Shown here one piece after another: positions 16,487 to 26,292 of a DNA stretch of 64,000 nucleotides (positions are counted from its first letter, which is position 1; each line of letters starts with the position of its first letter). The translations under genes were made by a program, and so were the position numbers. The notes beneath the pieces are model-generated. The model was not told the origin of the DNA and did not search any database. It saw nothing but the letters and a program-made list of their open reading frames with translations. The stretch is from Pseudarthrobacter chlorophenolicus A6 (lineage in GTDB: Bacteria; Actinomycetota; Actinomycetes; Actinomycetales; Micrococcaceae), in NCBI RefSeq assembly GCF_000022025.1, contig NC_011886.1:3265209-3329208 (forward strand). The letters run 5' to 3'.

Positions 16487-17069
16487 CAAGCTCCATTTTC
16501 CAGTTCATAGATTTCTTTACAGCTTCCTGAGAAAACCCGAGGAATAGTTTGCCAAATCGACGGAGGTGGATCACTCTTTCCACCAGGCGAGCCGCACTTC
16601 TTGTTGACGGTGCGCGACCTCGGATTCGGGCTGGACGCGAGGAGCGGAAACGGAAAACTGACCTCCGTTAGGCAGCTGCCATGGAGGCGGCCAATCACCT
16701 GGTACTGCCTGGAACGTCAATTGAATGTCCCCCGGTCGATCCTGAACATGATTCTAGCGGGTGCTGACCCCGCGATTCGCTACCATCAGCAGGCCGTCGA
16801 CATCTGTGATCGCGGATCCAAACCACATGTCGGTATTTCGCGGGAAGGCTTGTGACACAAGCAGGCGTAAAACGAAAGCATGCGTTGGCTTCCGGGGCCT
16901 GAGTACACCTGTCAGTTCGGCCAACACGGGATGGGCATTAACTGAGTAATTGGCGACAGACCGCAAGCGTCTATCGCCCCAAAGATAGGTAGCTTTCACG
17001 GTGGATCGAGTTCGCGGCACTGAATAGCTTCTTAGAACTTAAGTTTCCAGGGCTGGAAAGGCGCTGAAT
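16487..17069. other. Intergenic region between divergent polymerase and beta-helix genes
   Basis: No gene is supported. An 88-codon minus frame at 16754-17020 has no ribosome site or known domain. Promoters for both neighbours must lie here, but I cannot place them. Confidence 0.4.
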
Positions 17070-18869
17070 ATGAAGTTTTCTCAAAAACACGATCCTGCCG
17101 AAGCTAGCGAGGAGTCGTCGGTGGGGCGGCGCGCACTCCTAAGGCTTGGAACGATAGCTACTGCTATGACGGGGGCCTCCGCTGTCTCGACGCTACAGAG
17201 TGCCTCAGCGTCTGCAGCTATCGGGGACCTTACTTCCCCACCCGGCTATGTCCCACTAACCGAAAAAGGCGCACCCCTAGGAGTGGCTACCTTGGACGGG
17301 AAGTCTAAGGTACCTGCGGCGATGCTTCCTGATCTCTCGGGTATCTACGGGAGGGCGTCTGCCGCCGAAGTTTACGCGGCAAACTTTGGGACAATCGGAG
17401 ACGGCCAAGCTGACGACACGAATGCGCTCCGTGTTGCGTTGACATCTGCAGCCGGGAAAACACTTGTTGTTACCCAGATGCACCGGATCACGGGGTCCCT
17501 CGCGCCTTCGACTTTAGAGCCCACGAATATAGTATTTCGGCCCGGCGCTGGGTTGATTGTCGACTCGGACGTTGTCGCTATCATGCATCAAGGCTCCGCG
17601 GGTGCCGCAATCGCGGTAACAGGCGGATCGGCGGCCGGTTCAACCACGTTAACCGTCGCCGACGCTTCAGTCTTCACAGCCGGCGGATATCTAGTGCTCA
17701 AGTCGGCTGACATGCTCACGGATCCTGCACGCACGACTTACCGCGGAATGCTCGCGCGAGTCACCGAGAAATCCGGCAACATCCTCACCTTAGACAACCC
17801 CGTATACCGAGATATGCCTACGCGTCCCGAAGTAGTTCCGGTGATTCTTGCGCCTCGGGTAACGGTTGACGGTGGCGACTTCAGCCATACAAAGCCGGTT
17901 GGCCCCACAGGTTTTAGGTCAGCATTATTGTATTTCGCCTTGGCACTCCACCCGACGGTGCGCGGGATCGACGCTCATGACCTGGGCGGACCAGGAGTGC
18001 TAGTTTCACACGTGGACGGAGGTTCCTTCTCAGGAAATCTTACGGACCTGACAAATGATCCCGACAACGGGCACTTCGGGTACGGCGTTAATGTGGGTGG
18101 GACGACACGATACTTCCGCGTAATTTCCGGAACAGCGAGGCGCGTAAGACATGGGTTCACAACTGGCCACGGTGGTGGACCGTCTGTCGTGAACAGTGTG
18201 GGCGACCCCTTCCGCAATCATGTATCGTCGGATTTCCTCGTTACAGAGGGGCGAGACGCCGGATTGGACACTCATGCCCAAGGCTGGGGAAATATCATCG
18301 AGCCAAATGTTGACTGCTGCCGGATCGGTATTCAGGACCGGGCCCAGTTCACCATTTTTAGCGGAGGCATTGTGTCCGGCTCAACACTCTACGGCGCCAA
18401 CATCTCCTCCGAAGCTACTGGCACTCTGATCGACGGAACGAATTTCGTTAACACGCCCACCAAAGCTGGGTCGGTTATCCGGGCAGCGGGAACCACAGGG
18501 GTCTTGAAGGACGTATATATCCCGCTACCACCAAACGCTGTACCGACGGTGTCGGGCGGAGGGCAGGTGGAGGTACGCGGTTCCTCATTCGTTCCCGGGT
18601 ACAACTTCAGTCGGCCTGGCACTTTCGGCCTCCTCGGAAAGCGCGGCATGTCCGTGAGCGCCAACACTGACCTCAAGCAACTAATTGTCGGGCTCCTCGG
18701 ATTACCTGCTGGCGGCGCAACGCCTCTGAACTTGAACGGGGGTTCGCTTACCGCCGGAAACGTCGATCTGGCAGAATCCTCGGGAAGTCTAATGTTAAAG
18801 TCTCCCGACGGTACTCGGTACCGGATCACGGTGGCCAATGGGGGCGCCGTCACGGCAATCAAGATCTGA
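17070..18869 (+). CDS. Tat-exported right-handed beta-helix (pectate-lyase-like) protein
   Basis: The 599-residue protein has a twin-arginine signal (VGRRALLRLGTIATAMTG) with a cut in the Ala-rich stretch near residue 50. At about 105-120 it has NFGTIGDGQADDTNAL, the first-strand motif of Pectate_lyase_3/GH28-like beta-helices, also common in phage tailspikes. Many short turns (GGTTRYFRV, DCCRIGIQDRAQFTIFSG) continue the helix, and a C-terminal ISL-type beta domain follows. GGAAAGG lies upstream of the ATG. In an exopolysaccharide locus it may trim, cleave or epimerise the polymer. Catalytic residues cannot be assigned by eye. Confidence 0.75.
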   Translation: MKFSQKHDPAEASEESSVGRRALLRLGTIATAMTGASAVSTLQSASASAAIGDLTSPPGYVPLTEKGAPLGVATLDGKSKVPAAMLPDLSGIYGRASAAEVYAANFGTIGDGQADDTNALRVALTSAAGKTLVVTQMHRITGSLAPSTLEPTNIVFRPGAGLIVDSDVVAIMHQGSAGAAIAVTGGSAAGSTTLTVADASVFTAGGYLVLKSADMLTDPARTTYRGMLARVTEKSGNILTLDNPVYRDMPTRPEVVPVILAPRVTVDGGDFSHTKPVGPTGFRSALLYFALALHPTVRGIDAHDLGGPGVLVSHVDGGSFSGNLTDLTNDPDNGHFGYGVNVGGTTRYFRVISGTARRVRHGFTTGHGGGPSVVNSVGDPFRNHVSSDFLVTEGRDAGLDTHAQGWGNIIEPNVDCCRIGIQDRAQFTIFSGGIVSGSTLYGANISSEATGTLIDGTNFVNTPTKAGSVIRAAGTTGVLKDVYIPLPPNAVPTVSGGGQVEVRGSSFVPGYNFSRPGTFGLLGKRGMSVSANTDLKQLIVGLLGLPAGGATPLNLNGGSLTAGNVDLAESSGSLMLKSPDGTRYRITVANGGAVTAIKI

Positions 18870-19097
18870 AGTCGAATTGACCTCCCTTTATGGCGAACTG
18901 CCCCTAGGGTTTTTACTCCTGCATAGTCGAGAAAATTCTTTCGGCCATATTCTTCCGCGGGATCTTTAGCTCTGGTGAACGAGCACAAACTCGAATCAGA
19001 ACATCCGCTCGCTAGATAGTCGTGACAATGATTAATCTAGCACCAAGGCGTCAAGGACCCGACCAGCACTGAAAGCACTCCGAACGACGACGCGTAA
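18870..19097. other. Convergent gap, possible weak terminator
   Basis: CCCTAGGG followed by TTTTT at about 18903-18915 could act as a weak terminator for the beta-helix gene. Nothing else is recognisable before the ATPase gene. Confidence 0.3.
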
Positions 19098-20471
19098 CTA
19101 TCGGTAACCGTCGACGATTGCCGCGGCGATCTCCTTGTATGCCCGCCGCGTTTCGGATTTAAGTACATCGAGGGTCACCAAGTCGCCGTCTGCAACGCCT
19201 CGGTCGTGGGGAACCGCGATGAGCTGACGGCAGATCCCGGACAGGTGTTCCTCGATTGCGTCCTTGTCTACGCGGGACGACACTTCGTCCTTGTCGGTAA
19301 TCACGACGATGGCGTTGCGGGCCAGATCCTCATATCCGTGGCCGGCCAGCCATTGCAGCGTGCTGCGGGCACGCTTAGCGCCAGAAACCGCATAGCCAGC
19401 GGCGATGACCAAGTTGTCCGCAGACTGCAGGATTCCGCTCATCGCATTGTGCGTCACGCCCGTGCCGCAGTCGGTCAGCGCCACGGAGTAGTAGCCGGAG
19501 ATGAGCTTCCGGATCCGCAGGTACTCCTCGGCGGTGAGAGAGTCCGAGACTTCCGGGTCCTGCTCCCCCGCGATCAGGTGCAGCCTGCCAGCGTGGTGCA
19601 TGTATCGTGCCAGCGCGGTCAGGGAGTCGATGGATTCGATGTTCTCCAGCAGGTCCGTAATGGTGCGCGGAGCGGCCTGCTGGTAGATGCCCTCGCCCAG
19701 CGCACGCTCCACAAGGTCGCCTGAGTCCGGGTTTGCATCAATGGCACAGGGTGCATCGCCACGGAACTCGGCAAGGGTGAGGCCCACACCGACAGTGGTG
19801 GAGGTCTTTCCGATGCCGCCCTTGAGGCTCAGAATGGCGGTGTTGTAACTGCCCTGGAGCTGCCGTGAGATACGGCGGGCGAGTTCATCTTCCTGGCGCT
19901 GCTTGGGCCCCGGTCCCATGTTCCACGAGCCCCCAGTCAGCTTGTACATGGCGCCGCGGAAGCCACCCACGGGGCGTGGCTTCTGCTCCTTGACGAACAG
20001 TCCGGGCGAGCTGATGAAGTCCGGAGCGGGATTGCCGGCGATTGCGTCAGCCACCGTGGGGCGGCTTCGGCGGAAGGCGGGCGACGGCTCAGGGGCAATG
20101 TCCCGCTGCGGGACAGAGACTTCCTGAGCGGCTTCAGGAGCGCTCGCGTCACCGCCAACAGGGGAAGTGGGAGCTTCCGGCCGGGTAGCAGACTTCGCGG
20201 AAACTGGCAGTCGTGTAGGGGCCGCAGGCCCCGGCGGAGCGGGCTTGGCCGCGTCGGCCGCGGCCGCAGCTTCCGCCCAGGAAGAGCGGCGCAAAACGGG
20301 CCCTGCGGCGTCGTTCTTACGAGGAGTATTCGGGGTTACGGCTGGCATGGTTCCTGTCCAGGCATCCTCAAGCGAGCCGTCGGCACGACGAATGTCGCGG
20401 CGTCGGCGCAGCTGCGGCTGCCCTGCATCTTCTGCTGGGGCACCTGCATTTTGATCCGCCGGTTGTGGCAT
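19098..20471 (-). CDS. MinD/ParA-like ATPase with long disordered N-terminus
   Basis: The 457-residue product has about 190 Ala/Pro/Arg-rich residues, then a MinD/ParA-type NTPase with the deviant Walker A LKGGIGKTSTT (near residue 218), CAIDANPDSGD, and ALTDCGTGV as the switch/Walker B region. The ATG at 20471 has GGGGGAC six bases upstream, so the longer frame from 20645 is rejected. Similar ATPases accompany type VII secretion and polar positioning, but no partner of either is visible. A 39-aa membrane protein is encoded 95 bases upstream in the same direction. The role in this locus is unknown. Confidence 0.8.
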   Translation of the reverse strand: MPQPADQNAGAPAEDAGQPQLRRRRDIRRADGSLEDAWTGTMPAVTPNTPRKNDAAGPVLRRSSWAEAAAAADAAKPAPPGPAAPTRLPVSAKSATRPEAPTSPVGGDASAPEAAQEVSVPQRDIAPEPSPAFRRSRPTVADAIAGNPAPDFISSPGLFVKEQKPRPVGGFRGAMYKLTGGSWNMGPGPKQRQEDELARRISRQLQGSYNTAILSLKGGIGKTSTTVGVGLTLAEFRGDAPCAIDANPDSGDLVERALGEGIYQQAAPRTITDLLENIESIDSLTALARYMHHAGRLHLIAGEQDPEVSDSLTAEEYLRIRKLISGYYSVALTDCGTGVTHNAMSGILQSADNLVIAAGYAVSGAKRARSTLQWLAGHGYEDLARNAIVVITDKDEVSSRVDKDAIEEHLSGICRQLIAVPHDRGVADGDLVTLDVLKSETRRAYKEIAAAIVDGYR

Positions 20472-20566
20472 GTCTGTCCCCCGGACGCTCGGCAATCTGT
20501 TTTGCAGCTTTAGTTCAGGAAGTAAGTCTAGGGGTTGTGAACGGCGTGCTTGGCCAAGCCACCTGC

Positions 20567-20686
20567 TCAGTGCTGCGTAAGGGCGGCCACAACTGCACAA
20601 ACGGTAAGCAAAAGGAGGACGGATAGGATGGTGTAGCCAACCCACTTGGGACGGCCTTTGTGCGGGTTTATATCGACATAAGGCAT
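20567..20686 (-). CDS. Small single-pass membrane protein, 39 aa
   Basis: From the ATG at 20686 the product reads MPYVDINPHKGRPKWVGY and then one hydrophobic segment (about residues 18-36). The frame is open further upstream, but the extra N-terminus is unlike a protein. GAGG lies about 14 bases before the ATG, which is far. It precedes the MinD/ParA-like gene and may be its membrane anchor; this is inferred from position alone. Confidence 0.45.
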   Translation of the reverse strand: MPYVDINPHKGRPKWVGYTILSVLLLLTVCAVVAALTQH

Positions 20687-22031
20687 GTCAGCGCTGATTA
20701 CCTCGAGATGCGAGACGGACGGGGATCGGCAGTGCCGCGGCGCCTGAGCCGCAGCATCTGGTTGAAGGACGGTACTAGGAACGACTAAGTACCGAAGTAG
20801 ACACACCGCGAAGAGGCGTGGGCTGAAAGCCTTATCGCATTAGGAAGCCGTGCATAAGAGAGCAAATCATGGCACACGGCTATTGACAAATCGGTCAATC
20901 CCAAGCCGCGAATAGTCGCGGACGAATCACTCAATTGAGTTTGTCGAGCCAGACCTAGCACCCTACCGATGCTACGTCTCTGGTAACACCGCAGTCAGAC
21001 CGAGCTTCAAAGTTTCGCGTGGGTGCCTAAAGCTGCACAGCTCAGAGTCCCAAAAGTTATCCTCGGGCCCAGCGCTATGTCCCGGTATGGCTTTCGACCT
21101 TCCCAGCCTGGCTTGCCGGCAACATCTGTCGTTTGTCGTCCTGAACGGCCTCGATAAACAAAGGCGCACTGAATCGCATCGCCAGCTTCGTTTTGGGGCC
21201 TCAACAACCGTAGGACGTCGGTAATCGGCTTGCACGGCTACAGCGTCTGTGTGCGTTCCTGCCTTTTGCGGCCTATTGTGCGATTGCTCGCGTGGCTAGG
21301 CGCCCGCAACGAATACTCAGATGGTCGGGCGCTCCGATTTCGACGCCGAAGGCCGGGTGAGCGCTGCCCCCGACGATTTAACACACCATCCAGCCCCTGC
21401 CCAGCAGAAGGGAAGGAAGCCCGACGTTGGCAGGATAAGAAATGACGAGGGTATGAAGTCCGCACCCGAAGCGCTGACAATCGGCATCACCAGCAAAGGA
21501 GGCGCAGGAACTACTAAGAACGAAGGCAACGGCTAAACGATCAAGGACGGGCGACATGACATTTTCCAAACGGACGGATAAGGATACCGAGGAGGACAAG
21601 GCCGCAATAGCCGGGACGCTCCTGGCCATAACACCTGGGCCTATCAGCCGAGTCTCCTGCCGCGGGGCCACCCGCCGCCGTTTATCCTTCCAAGGGCAGT
21701 CCTGAAAGACGCACGAGGCGGGACCTGCCATGCAAGTCCGAGAAGACGAGTGTCTGCATTCGGCGAGAACGTTCATCACCAATCGATTACGCAGGCTGGC
21801 TGGCTCGCAGGTCTAATGGCTGAGACGGCCCCGACGCCTCAACGCCGCGCCATTCGAAGCTGATCCCGCTGGGGGCGCCGGTCAGAGTCATTCCTGAACC
21901 TGACCCGCAGAACCGCGAAAGACCGTCACGGAAATACGAGTACCAGCTACTGGTGCCTTATTGGCGTCGTCTCAATAAGTTGGCCCAAGACAACTTCAAA
22001 TGCTCAAGTCAAATCACTCAAGGAGTAGACG
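20687..22031. other. 1.3-kb region of decayed genes
   Basis: No intact gene is supported. It holds a ParA P-loop remnant (21453-21536), a 49-codon frame at 21556-21705 without known relatives, and a start-less open stretch at about 21825-22075 reading VIPEPDPQN and KYEYQLLVPYWRRLN that looks like former protein sequence. ATTGAC-N6-GTCAAT at 20882-20899 is a perfect inverted repeat that could be an operator. Confidence 0.4.
21453..21536 (+). pseudogene. Remnant of a ParA/CpsD-type P-loop gene
   Basis: The frame reads MKSAPEALTIGITSKGGAG and then TTKNEGNG before a stop. Active family members read KGGxGKTT at this point. The catalytic lysine is lost and nothing of the rest of the domain follows. 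Confidence 0.45.
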
Positions 22032-22589
22032 TTGGCAGCAGAGGCAGCAATCCTAGGTATGAATAAGTCCTCGTTAGAGGCGGCACACGGGACCGAAGAA
22101 TCACGGACAGGCCAGGGGAGATCGAAAAGCACCCGAGCGGACACACAAGCTGCTTTGGACTTACGACGTCTGTCGAGATCTGCCGCCGACGCGCTTAGCA
22201 CGTCATCGCAGGTGAGGGTGGAGTGCGCAATTACCTTCACGAAAGCGGGGTGCCATCCCATCACTGCTGCAAGCGAAGACCGCGCCGAGGCCCTTGCACT
22301 CTCGGAATACCTATTTGAAAAGGGCCCGTTGCAACAAGCTATGCACAACGGAAAGCCCGTAGTGGTGAGAGCAACCGGCGGTGATCCGACATGGCAGCCT
22401 TTCCGCTGCCGCTTCACGGATGCGGGGTACGAAGGGGTTCTTGTGGTACCAGTCTGGGTGGGGGCCCACACCGCGTGCACTGTCGCATTCTTTGGACCTG
22501 TAGGTTTTTGTATGGACTCAGAACAGATCAAGGACGCGGCTCACGTGGCCGGACTTGCGGGCCACTCACTAGAACGTGTACTCACATAA
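22032..22589 (+). CDS. GAF-domain protein
   Basis: TTG at 22032 is preceded by AAGGAG at the right distance. Of 185 residues, about 40-182 resemble a GAF sensory domain (SSQVRVECAITFTKAG, GPLQQAMHNGKPVVV, GVLVVPVWVG, ACTVAFFGP). In actinobacteria such domains are often fused to ANTAR RNA-binding modules, but none is present here. It stands alone, downstream of decayed sequence. Ligand and role are unknown. Confidence 0.7.
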   Translation: MAAEAAILGMNKSSLEAAHGTEESRTGQGRSKSTRADTQAALDLRRLSRSAADALSTSSQVRVECAITFTKAGCHPITAASEDRAEALALSEYLFEKGPLQQAMHNGKPVVVRATGGDPTWQPFRCRFTDAGYEGVLVVPVWVGAHTACTVAFFGPVGFCMDSEQIKDAAHVAGLAGHSLERVLT

Positions 22590-22745
22590 CAAGATGGCGT
22601 TCGATGCTCGCGGAGAATTTCGTTCCGAGCCTTGCACTACCAAATTTTGGGTTCTCGTCGATGCGGGCCTGGCGCCGGAACGATCCTTTAGCGAATAGGT
22701 GCTGGCTTGCCGGCGAGAAACTTGATAATAGGTATCATTGAACTC

Positions 22746-22883
22746 ATGGGGACCAAACAACATAAGACATACTGCGCTTCGTGCGGTAGGACCACAAACC
22801 ACGTTACAACCTACTTGACGACAGTCGGCGGGACCATGGTCGCCGCAGTAGAGTGTCGTGAAAATTTAGACTTGCCAAGCTAA
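22746..22883 (+). CDS. Small zinc-ribbon-like protein, 45 aa
   Basis: The frame reads MGTKQHKTYCASCGRTTNH and ends VAAVECRENLDLPS, with C-x2-C plus a later cysteine and nearby histidines that could bind a metal. GATAAT at 22724-22729 lies only about 17 bases before the ATG and there is no ribosome site, which suggests leaderless translation. Small actinobacterial proteins with this layout exist. Function is unknown. Confidence 0.5.
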   Translation: MGTKQHKTYCASCGRTTNHVTTYLTTVGGTMVAAVECRENLDLPS

Positions 22884-23650
22884 ATCCGCCTTGATTCAGG
22901 CAACAAGTCTCCTTCGAATTCTTTAAGTCATGAAACACCCCCCTAAAGGGGAACCTTCTGCTCAATTCCGCGCGCTAGGACCATCCAAGCCTCATCTCGC
23001 AACACAATAACCGCAACAGTCGTCACACAAAAGACACCCCGGCGCATTGGCCTCTAAACAAATCAGCGCGATTAAATTACCGCGATTGCGGCAAGCTACC
23101 TTAAGTTTCCAGTAAAACAATCTTCTTTTGCAAGAAGCACTCTCTTCGAACAGATGCGTATCGACGGACGCAACTCAGTCTTCTGCAAATTCCAAAGGGT
23201 ACGAGTCGCTTAATTATCTTCCGCACAGACTATCAAAAGGCGTGGACGCGGAAGGACCATTTTTCGTAGAACTAGTTAACCAGAACGAAATCTGTCACCG
23301 TTATGCTGCATCTGTCGAGGCGAGGGATATCCACAAGTCCATCTACGGCAGCAAAGAGATGAGGTGCTCAGTGCAAACCCCAACCATCAGAGCCTCTAGA
23401 TGACCGTGCACATCGTTTCTGGAAGAAACTCCAGGCAACAACGTTCTTCGCGGTAAGACTACGGTGGTCGTGTCAACTCTGCATCCGAACAGCCGCCGCG
23501 CGTATGTAACCGAGGTCAGTGTCGCTGCTTGTAACAAGCGGCCAGCTCTCCAGCGCCGCCGTATACTAGTCGAAGCCACGGGGGCAATCCCGTCATCCAT
23601 GCGTCTCAGCGCAGTTTATTTCGGTCTCATTCCAGTAACACGGGGGAAAA
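22884..23650. other. AT-richer intergenic region before the sugar-nucleotide dehydrogenase
   Basis: About 770 bases show no convincing gene. A 91-codon frame at 23128-23403 uses a TTG start without a ribosome site and has no known motif. CCCCC-TAAA-GGGG at 22938-22950 is a minor hairpin that could end the preceding small gene. The promoter of the large plus-strand operon should lie near the end of the gap. Confidence 0.4.
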
Positions 23651-24994
23651 ATGAAAATAGCAGTACTTGGCCTTGGCTACGTTGGGTGTGTAACGGCCGC
23701 ATGTCTCGCCGAAGCAGGGAACACCGTCATCGGCGTGGATCCCGCCCCCAAAAAGGTCGCCGCAATTAATAGCGGGATGACGCCTATTGTCGAGCCCGGC
23801 CTGGCAGAGCGCCTTGCAAACGCACACGCCAGTAAGCGCATTAGCGCCAGCACTGACGTGGGCGTAGTCAAAGACGTTGATGTAGCAATTGTGTGCGTCG
23901 GAACACCATCAGCCGAAACTGGCGAACTGGACTTGAGATACGTCGAAACCGTTGCAACGGAAATCGGTCGCGGCCTGCCTGACCGTTCCACCCCCCTCAC
24001 CATTATGCTCAGAAGTACGGTCCTGCCAGGAACGACCGCTATGAAATTCATTCCATGGATTGAGAAGGCTTCCGGGCTCATCGAGGGGCGCGATTTCTTC
24101 GTTGCCTTTTGCCCGGAGTTCCTTAGGGAATCAACTGCCATTTCCGACTTCTACAACCCGCCCTTCACGGTCATTGGCGTTGAGTCTCCGTCCGCGGCAG
24201 AAAAACCCAGCGAACTACTCAGCTTCCTCGATACACCCGCCGAGGTAGTCTCCACAGGCGTGGCAGAGGCGCTCAAGTACGCATCGAACGCTTTTCATGC
24301 AGTTAAAGTGGTGTTCGCAAATGAGATTGCGCGCGCGTGCGCAATCTCAGACGTTGACGCCCGCGCCGTCATGCAGCTGTTCGTCCAGGATCGAGAGCTC
24401 AACATTTCACATCGGTACCTGCGTCCCGGATTTGCCTTCGGCGGCTCATGCCTCCCCAAGGATGTGAAAGCCCTACAGCACTACTCGCAGAGCCGCGGCC
24501 TTGACCTTCCAATGATCGACAGCCTGACCGCTTCCAACGATGTCCACATTCAGCGAGTTGTCACCATGGTGGAAGCTTCAGGTGCGAAGACCGTCGCGCA
24601 GGTGGGTCTGACTTTCAAACCATCAACGGACGACATGCGCGAAAGCCCCTTTGTCAAGGTCGCTGCCAAGCTCGTTGAGATGGGGATCGAGGTCCGTGCG
24701 TACGACCCTATAATCGACGTGGAAAAGTTGATGGGCGCGAATCAGAGCTTCGTGGAAGCTGTCCTGCCCGATCTCGAGTCCATGCTGGTTGACGATTTGG
24801 AAGAAGCGCTGGTTGGCGCAGATCTGGTCCTGCTGGGCACTAACGCAGCAGATGTTTGTGAAATTGTGCTTTCCGGTCCCTCTGTGCCTGTAGTTGATCT
24901 TTCAGGGTCGCTTCCAAAGCGCGTAGAAGATTCTCTTCGAACGCGGGAAACTTCATCGCTCCTTGCTGAGTCTTACGTTGGAGCAGCCTGGTGA
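23651..24994 (+). CDS. GDP-mannose/UDP-glucose 6-dehydrogenase family protein
   Basis: The enzyme oxidises a nucleotide sugar to the uronic acid in two NAD-dependent steps. The N-terminus is a Rossmann fold (KIAVLGLGYVGCVTAACLAE), the middle helix region includes ASNAFHAVKVVFANEI, and the catalytic cysteine is in GFAFGGSCLPKDV. The phrase NISHRYLRPGFAFGG is closer to GDP-mannose dehydrogenase (AlgD type) than to UDP-glucose dehydrogenase. The 447-residue length fits. GGGGGAAAA precedes the ATG. The stop overlaps the next start (GTGA), making it the first gene of a coupled run. Mannuronic acid in the polymer is a reasonable but unproven prediction. Confidence 0.88.
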   Translation: MKIAVLGLGYVGCVTAACLAEAGNTVIGVDPAPKKVAAINSGMTPIVEPGLAERLANAHASKRISASTDVGVVKDVDVAIVCVGTPSAETGELDLRYVETVATEIGRGLPDRSTPLTIMLRSTVLPGTTAMKFIPWIEKASGLIEGRDFFVAFCPEFLRESTAISDFYNPPFTVIGVESPSAAEKPSELLSFLDTPAEVVSTGVAEALKYASNAFHAVKVVFANEIARACAISDVDARAVMQLFVQDRELNISHRYLRPGFAFGGSCLPKDVKALQHYSQSRGLDLPMIDSLTASNDVHIQRVVTMVEASGAKTVAQVGLTFKPSTDDMRESPFVKVAAKLVEMGIEVRAYDPIIDVEKLMGANQSFVEAVLPDLESMLVDDLEEALVGADLVLLGTNAADVCEIVLSGPSVPVVDLSGSLPKRVEDSLRTRETSSLLAESYVGAAW

Positions 24995-26235
24995 CAGCAC
25001 CACTCGTCTTAGTCCTTGTTCAGAATCTTCCGCTTCCAGGCGACCGACGCGTGTGGCTTGAATGTCGATCGCTGCGGGACGCTGGCTACCGGGTGGCAGC
25101 AATTACGCCGGCGGCGGCTGGCGACCCTGCCTACGAGGAGTATCAAGGTGTTCACCTCCACAAATATGCGCCTCCCGGTGAAACATCGAGTTTGTGGAGC
25201 TTTATCTGGGAATTTATTTATTGCTGGGTCCAGACGTTCTTCCTGACTCTGCGTGTCTGGAGGCTTCACGGAAAGCCAGCCGTAATTCAATCGTGCAATC
25301 CGCCCGATACTTTCTTCCTCATTGGCTTCCTACTTCGGCCGTTCGGCGTTAAGTTTGTGTTCGATCAACACGATCTCAACCCGGAAGTCTACGAATCCCG
25401 GTTTGGGAAAAGAGGGTTTTTCCACTGGGCACTCGGAGTACTGGAAAAGCTGACTTACTCAACTGCCCAAGAAACAATAGTGACAAATGAGTCCTACGCC
25501 GAGGTTGCCCGCACGCGCGGCGGAGTACCAGCAAACAAGGTGACTGTGGTTCGAACCGGTCCCGATACGACGCTGTTGAAGCCCAAAGCGCCCAATGAGG
25601 ACCTCAAGCGCGGTAGAAAACACCTAGTCCATTTCCACGGCGTCATGGGGCCACAGGATGGCGTTGACCTTGTCATTGACACCATTCATTACGTTACTTC
25701 CTCTCGGGCGAGAAAAGACGTGACTTTCTCAGTGCTTGGGAAGGGTGACGAATGGGAACGACTCCGCGCCAAGGTGACACAACTCGACCTCGAGGATTTC
25801 GTCTATATGCCAGGGCGTGTTACTGACAGCGAACTTTTTGATTACCTCAGTACTGCTGATGTAGGGCTCAGTGCCGACCCTCCTGGACCGTTGAATAACG
25901 TGAGCACCATGAACAAGACCATGGAGTACATGGCCTTTGGCGTTCCTGTTCTTGCTTTTGACCTGAAAGAAACACGTTATAGCGCGCAGGATGCGGCTGT
26001 TTACGTCGATTCACCGACTCCGGAAGCCTACGGCGAGGAACTTCTGCGGATGCTCGACAACCACCAGCTTCTCGTACGACTCGGTGAAGCCGGTCGGGAG
26101 CGCGCTACGAAGGTATTGGACTGGAAATTCCAAGCACGGCAATATCTAGGCGTCTTCGAACGCGTCGTGGGTCTCCCAAAGGGCGACCAGCAGCGTGGTG
26201 CGCGGACCTCCGAGCGTAGTAGCGCACATTCATGA
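24991..26235 (+). CDS. Glycosyltransferase family 4
   Basis: This 414-residue GT-B enzyme starts with GTG overlapping the dehydrogenase stop. It shows an N-terminal acceptor domain (NLPLPGDRRVWLE), FVFDQHDLNPEVYESRFG in the hinge region, and the C-terminal donor-binding part with FHGVMGPQDGVDLVI, GKGDEWERLR and MNKTMEYMAFGVPVLAFD containing the conserved E-x7-E-like region. It should act in the cytoplasm on lipid-linked sugar. Donor and acceptor cannot be read from sequence. Confidence 0.88.
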   Translation: MTAPLVLVLVQNLPLPGDRRVWLECRSLRDAGYRVAAITPAAAGDPAYEEYQGVHLHKYAPPGETSSLWSFIWEFIYCWVQTFFLTLRVWRLHGKPAVIQSCNPPDTFFLIGFLLRPFGVKFVFDQHDLNPEVYESRFGKRGFFHWALGVLEKLTYSTAQETIVTNESYAEVARTRGGVPANKVTVVRTGPDTTLLKPKAPNEDLKRGRKHLVHFHGVMGPQDGVDLVIDTIHYVTSSRARKDVTFSVLGKGDEWERLRAKVTQLDLEDFVYMPGRVTDSELFDYLSTADVGLSADPPGPLNNVSTMNKTMEYMAFGVPVLAFDLKETRYSAQDAAVYVDSPTPEAYGEELLRMLDNHQLLVRLGEAGRERATKVLDWKFQARQYLGVFERVVGLPKGDQQRGARTSERSSAHS

Positions 26236-26292
26236 GCCATCTTGTTGCAATCATGCCCGAACGGCATCGCCGCGAAAAGGGTAAAGTGGACA

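Noticed and set aside
16754..17020. 88-codon minus-strand ORF in the divergent gap
   Set aside because: No ribosome site, no known domain, and it occupies the expected promoter region of two genes.
20882..20911. Promoter with perfect -35 TTGACA
   Set aside because: No acceptable -10 box at 16-18 bases and no gene directly downstream. The inverted repeat is kept only as a note.
23128..23403. 91-codon plus-strand ORF
   Set aside because: TTG start without ribosome site and composition typical of non-coding AT-richer DNA.
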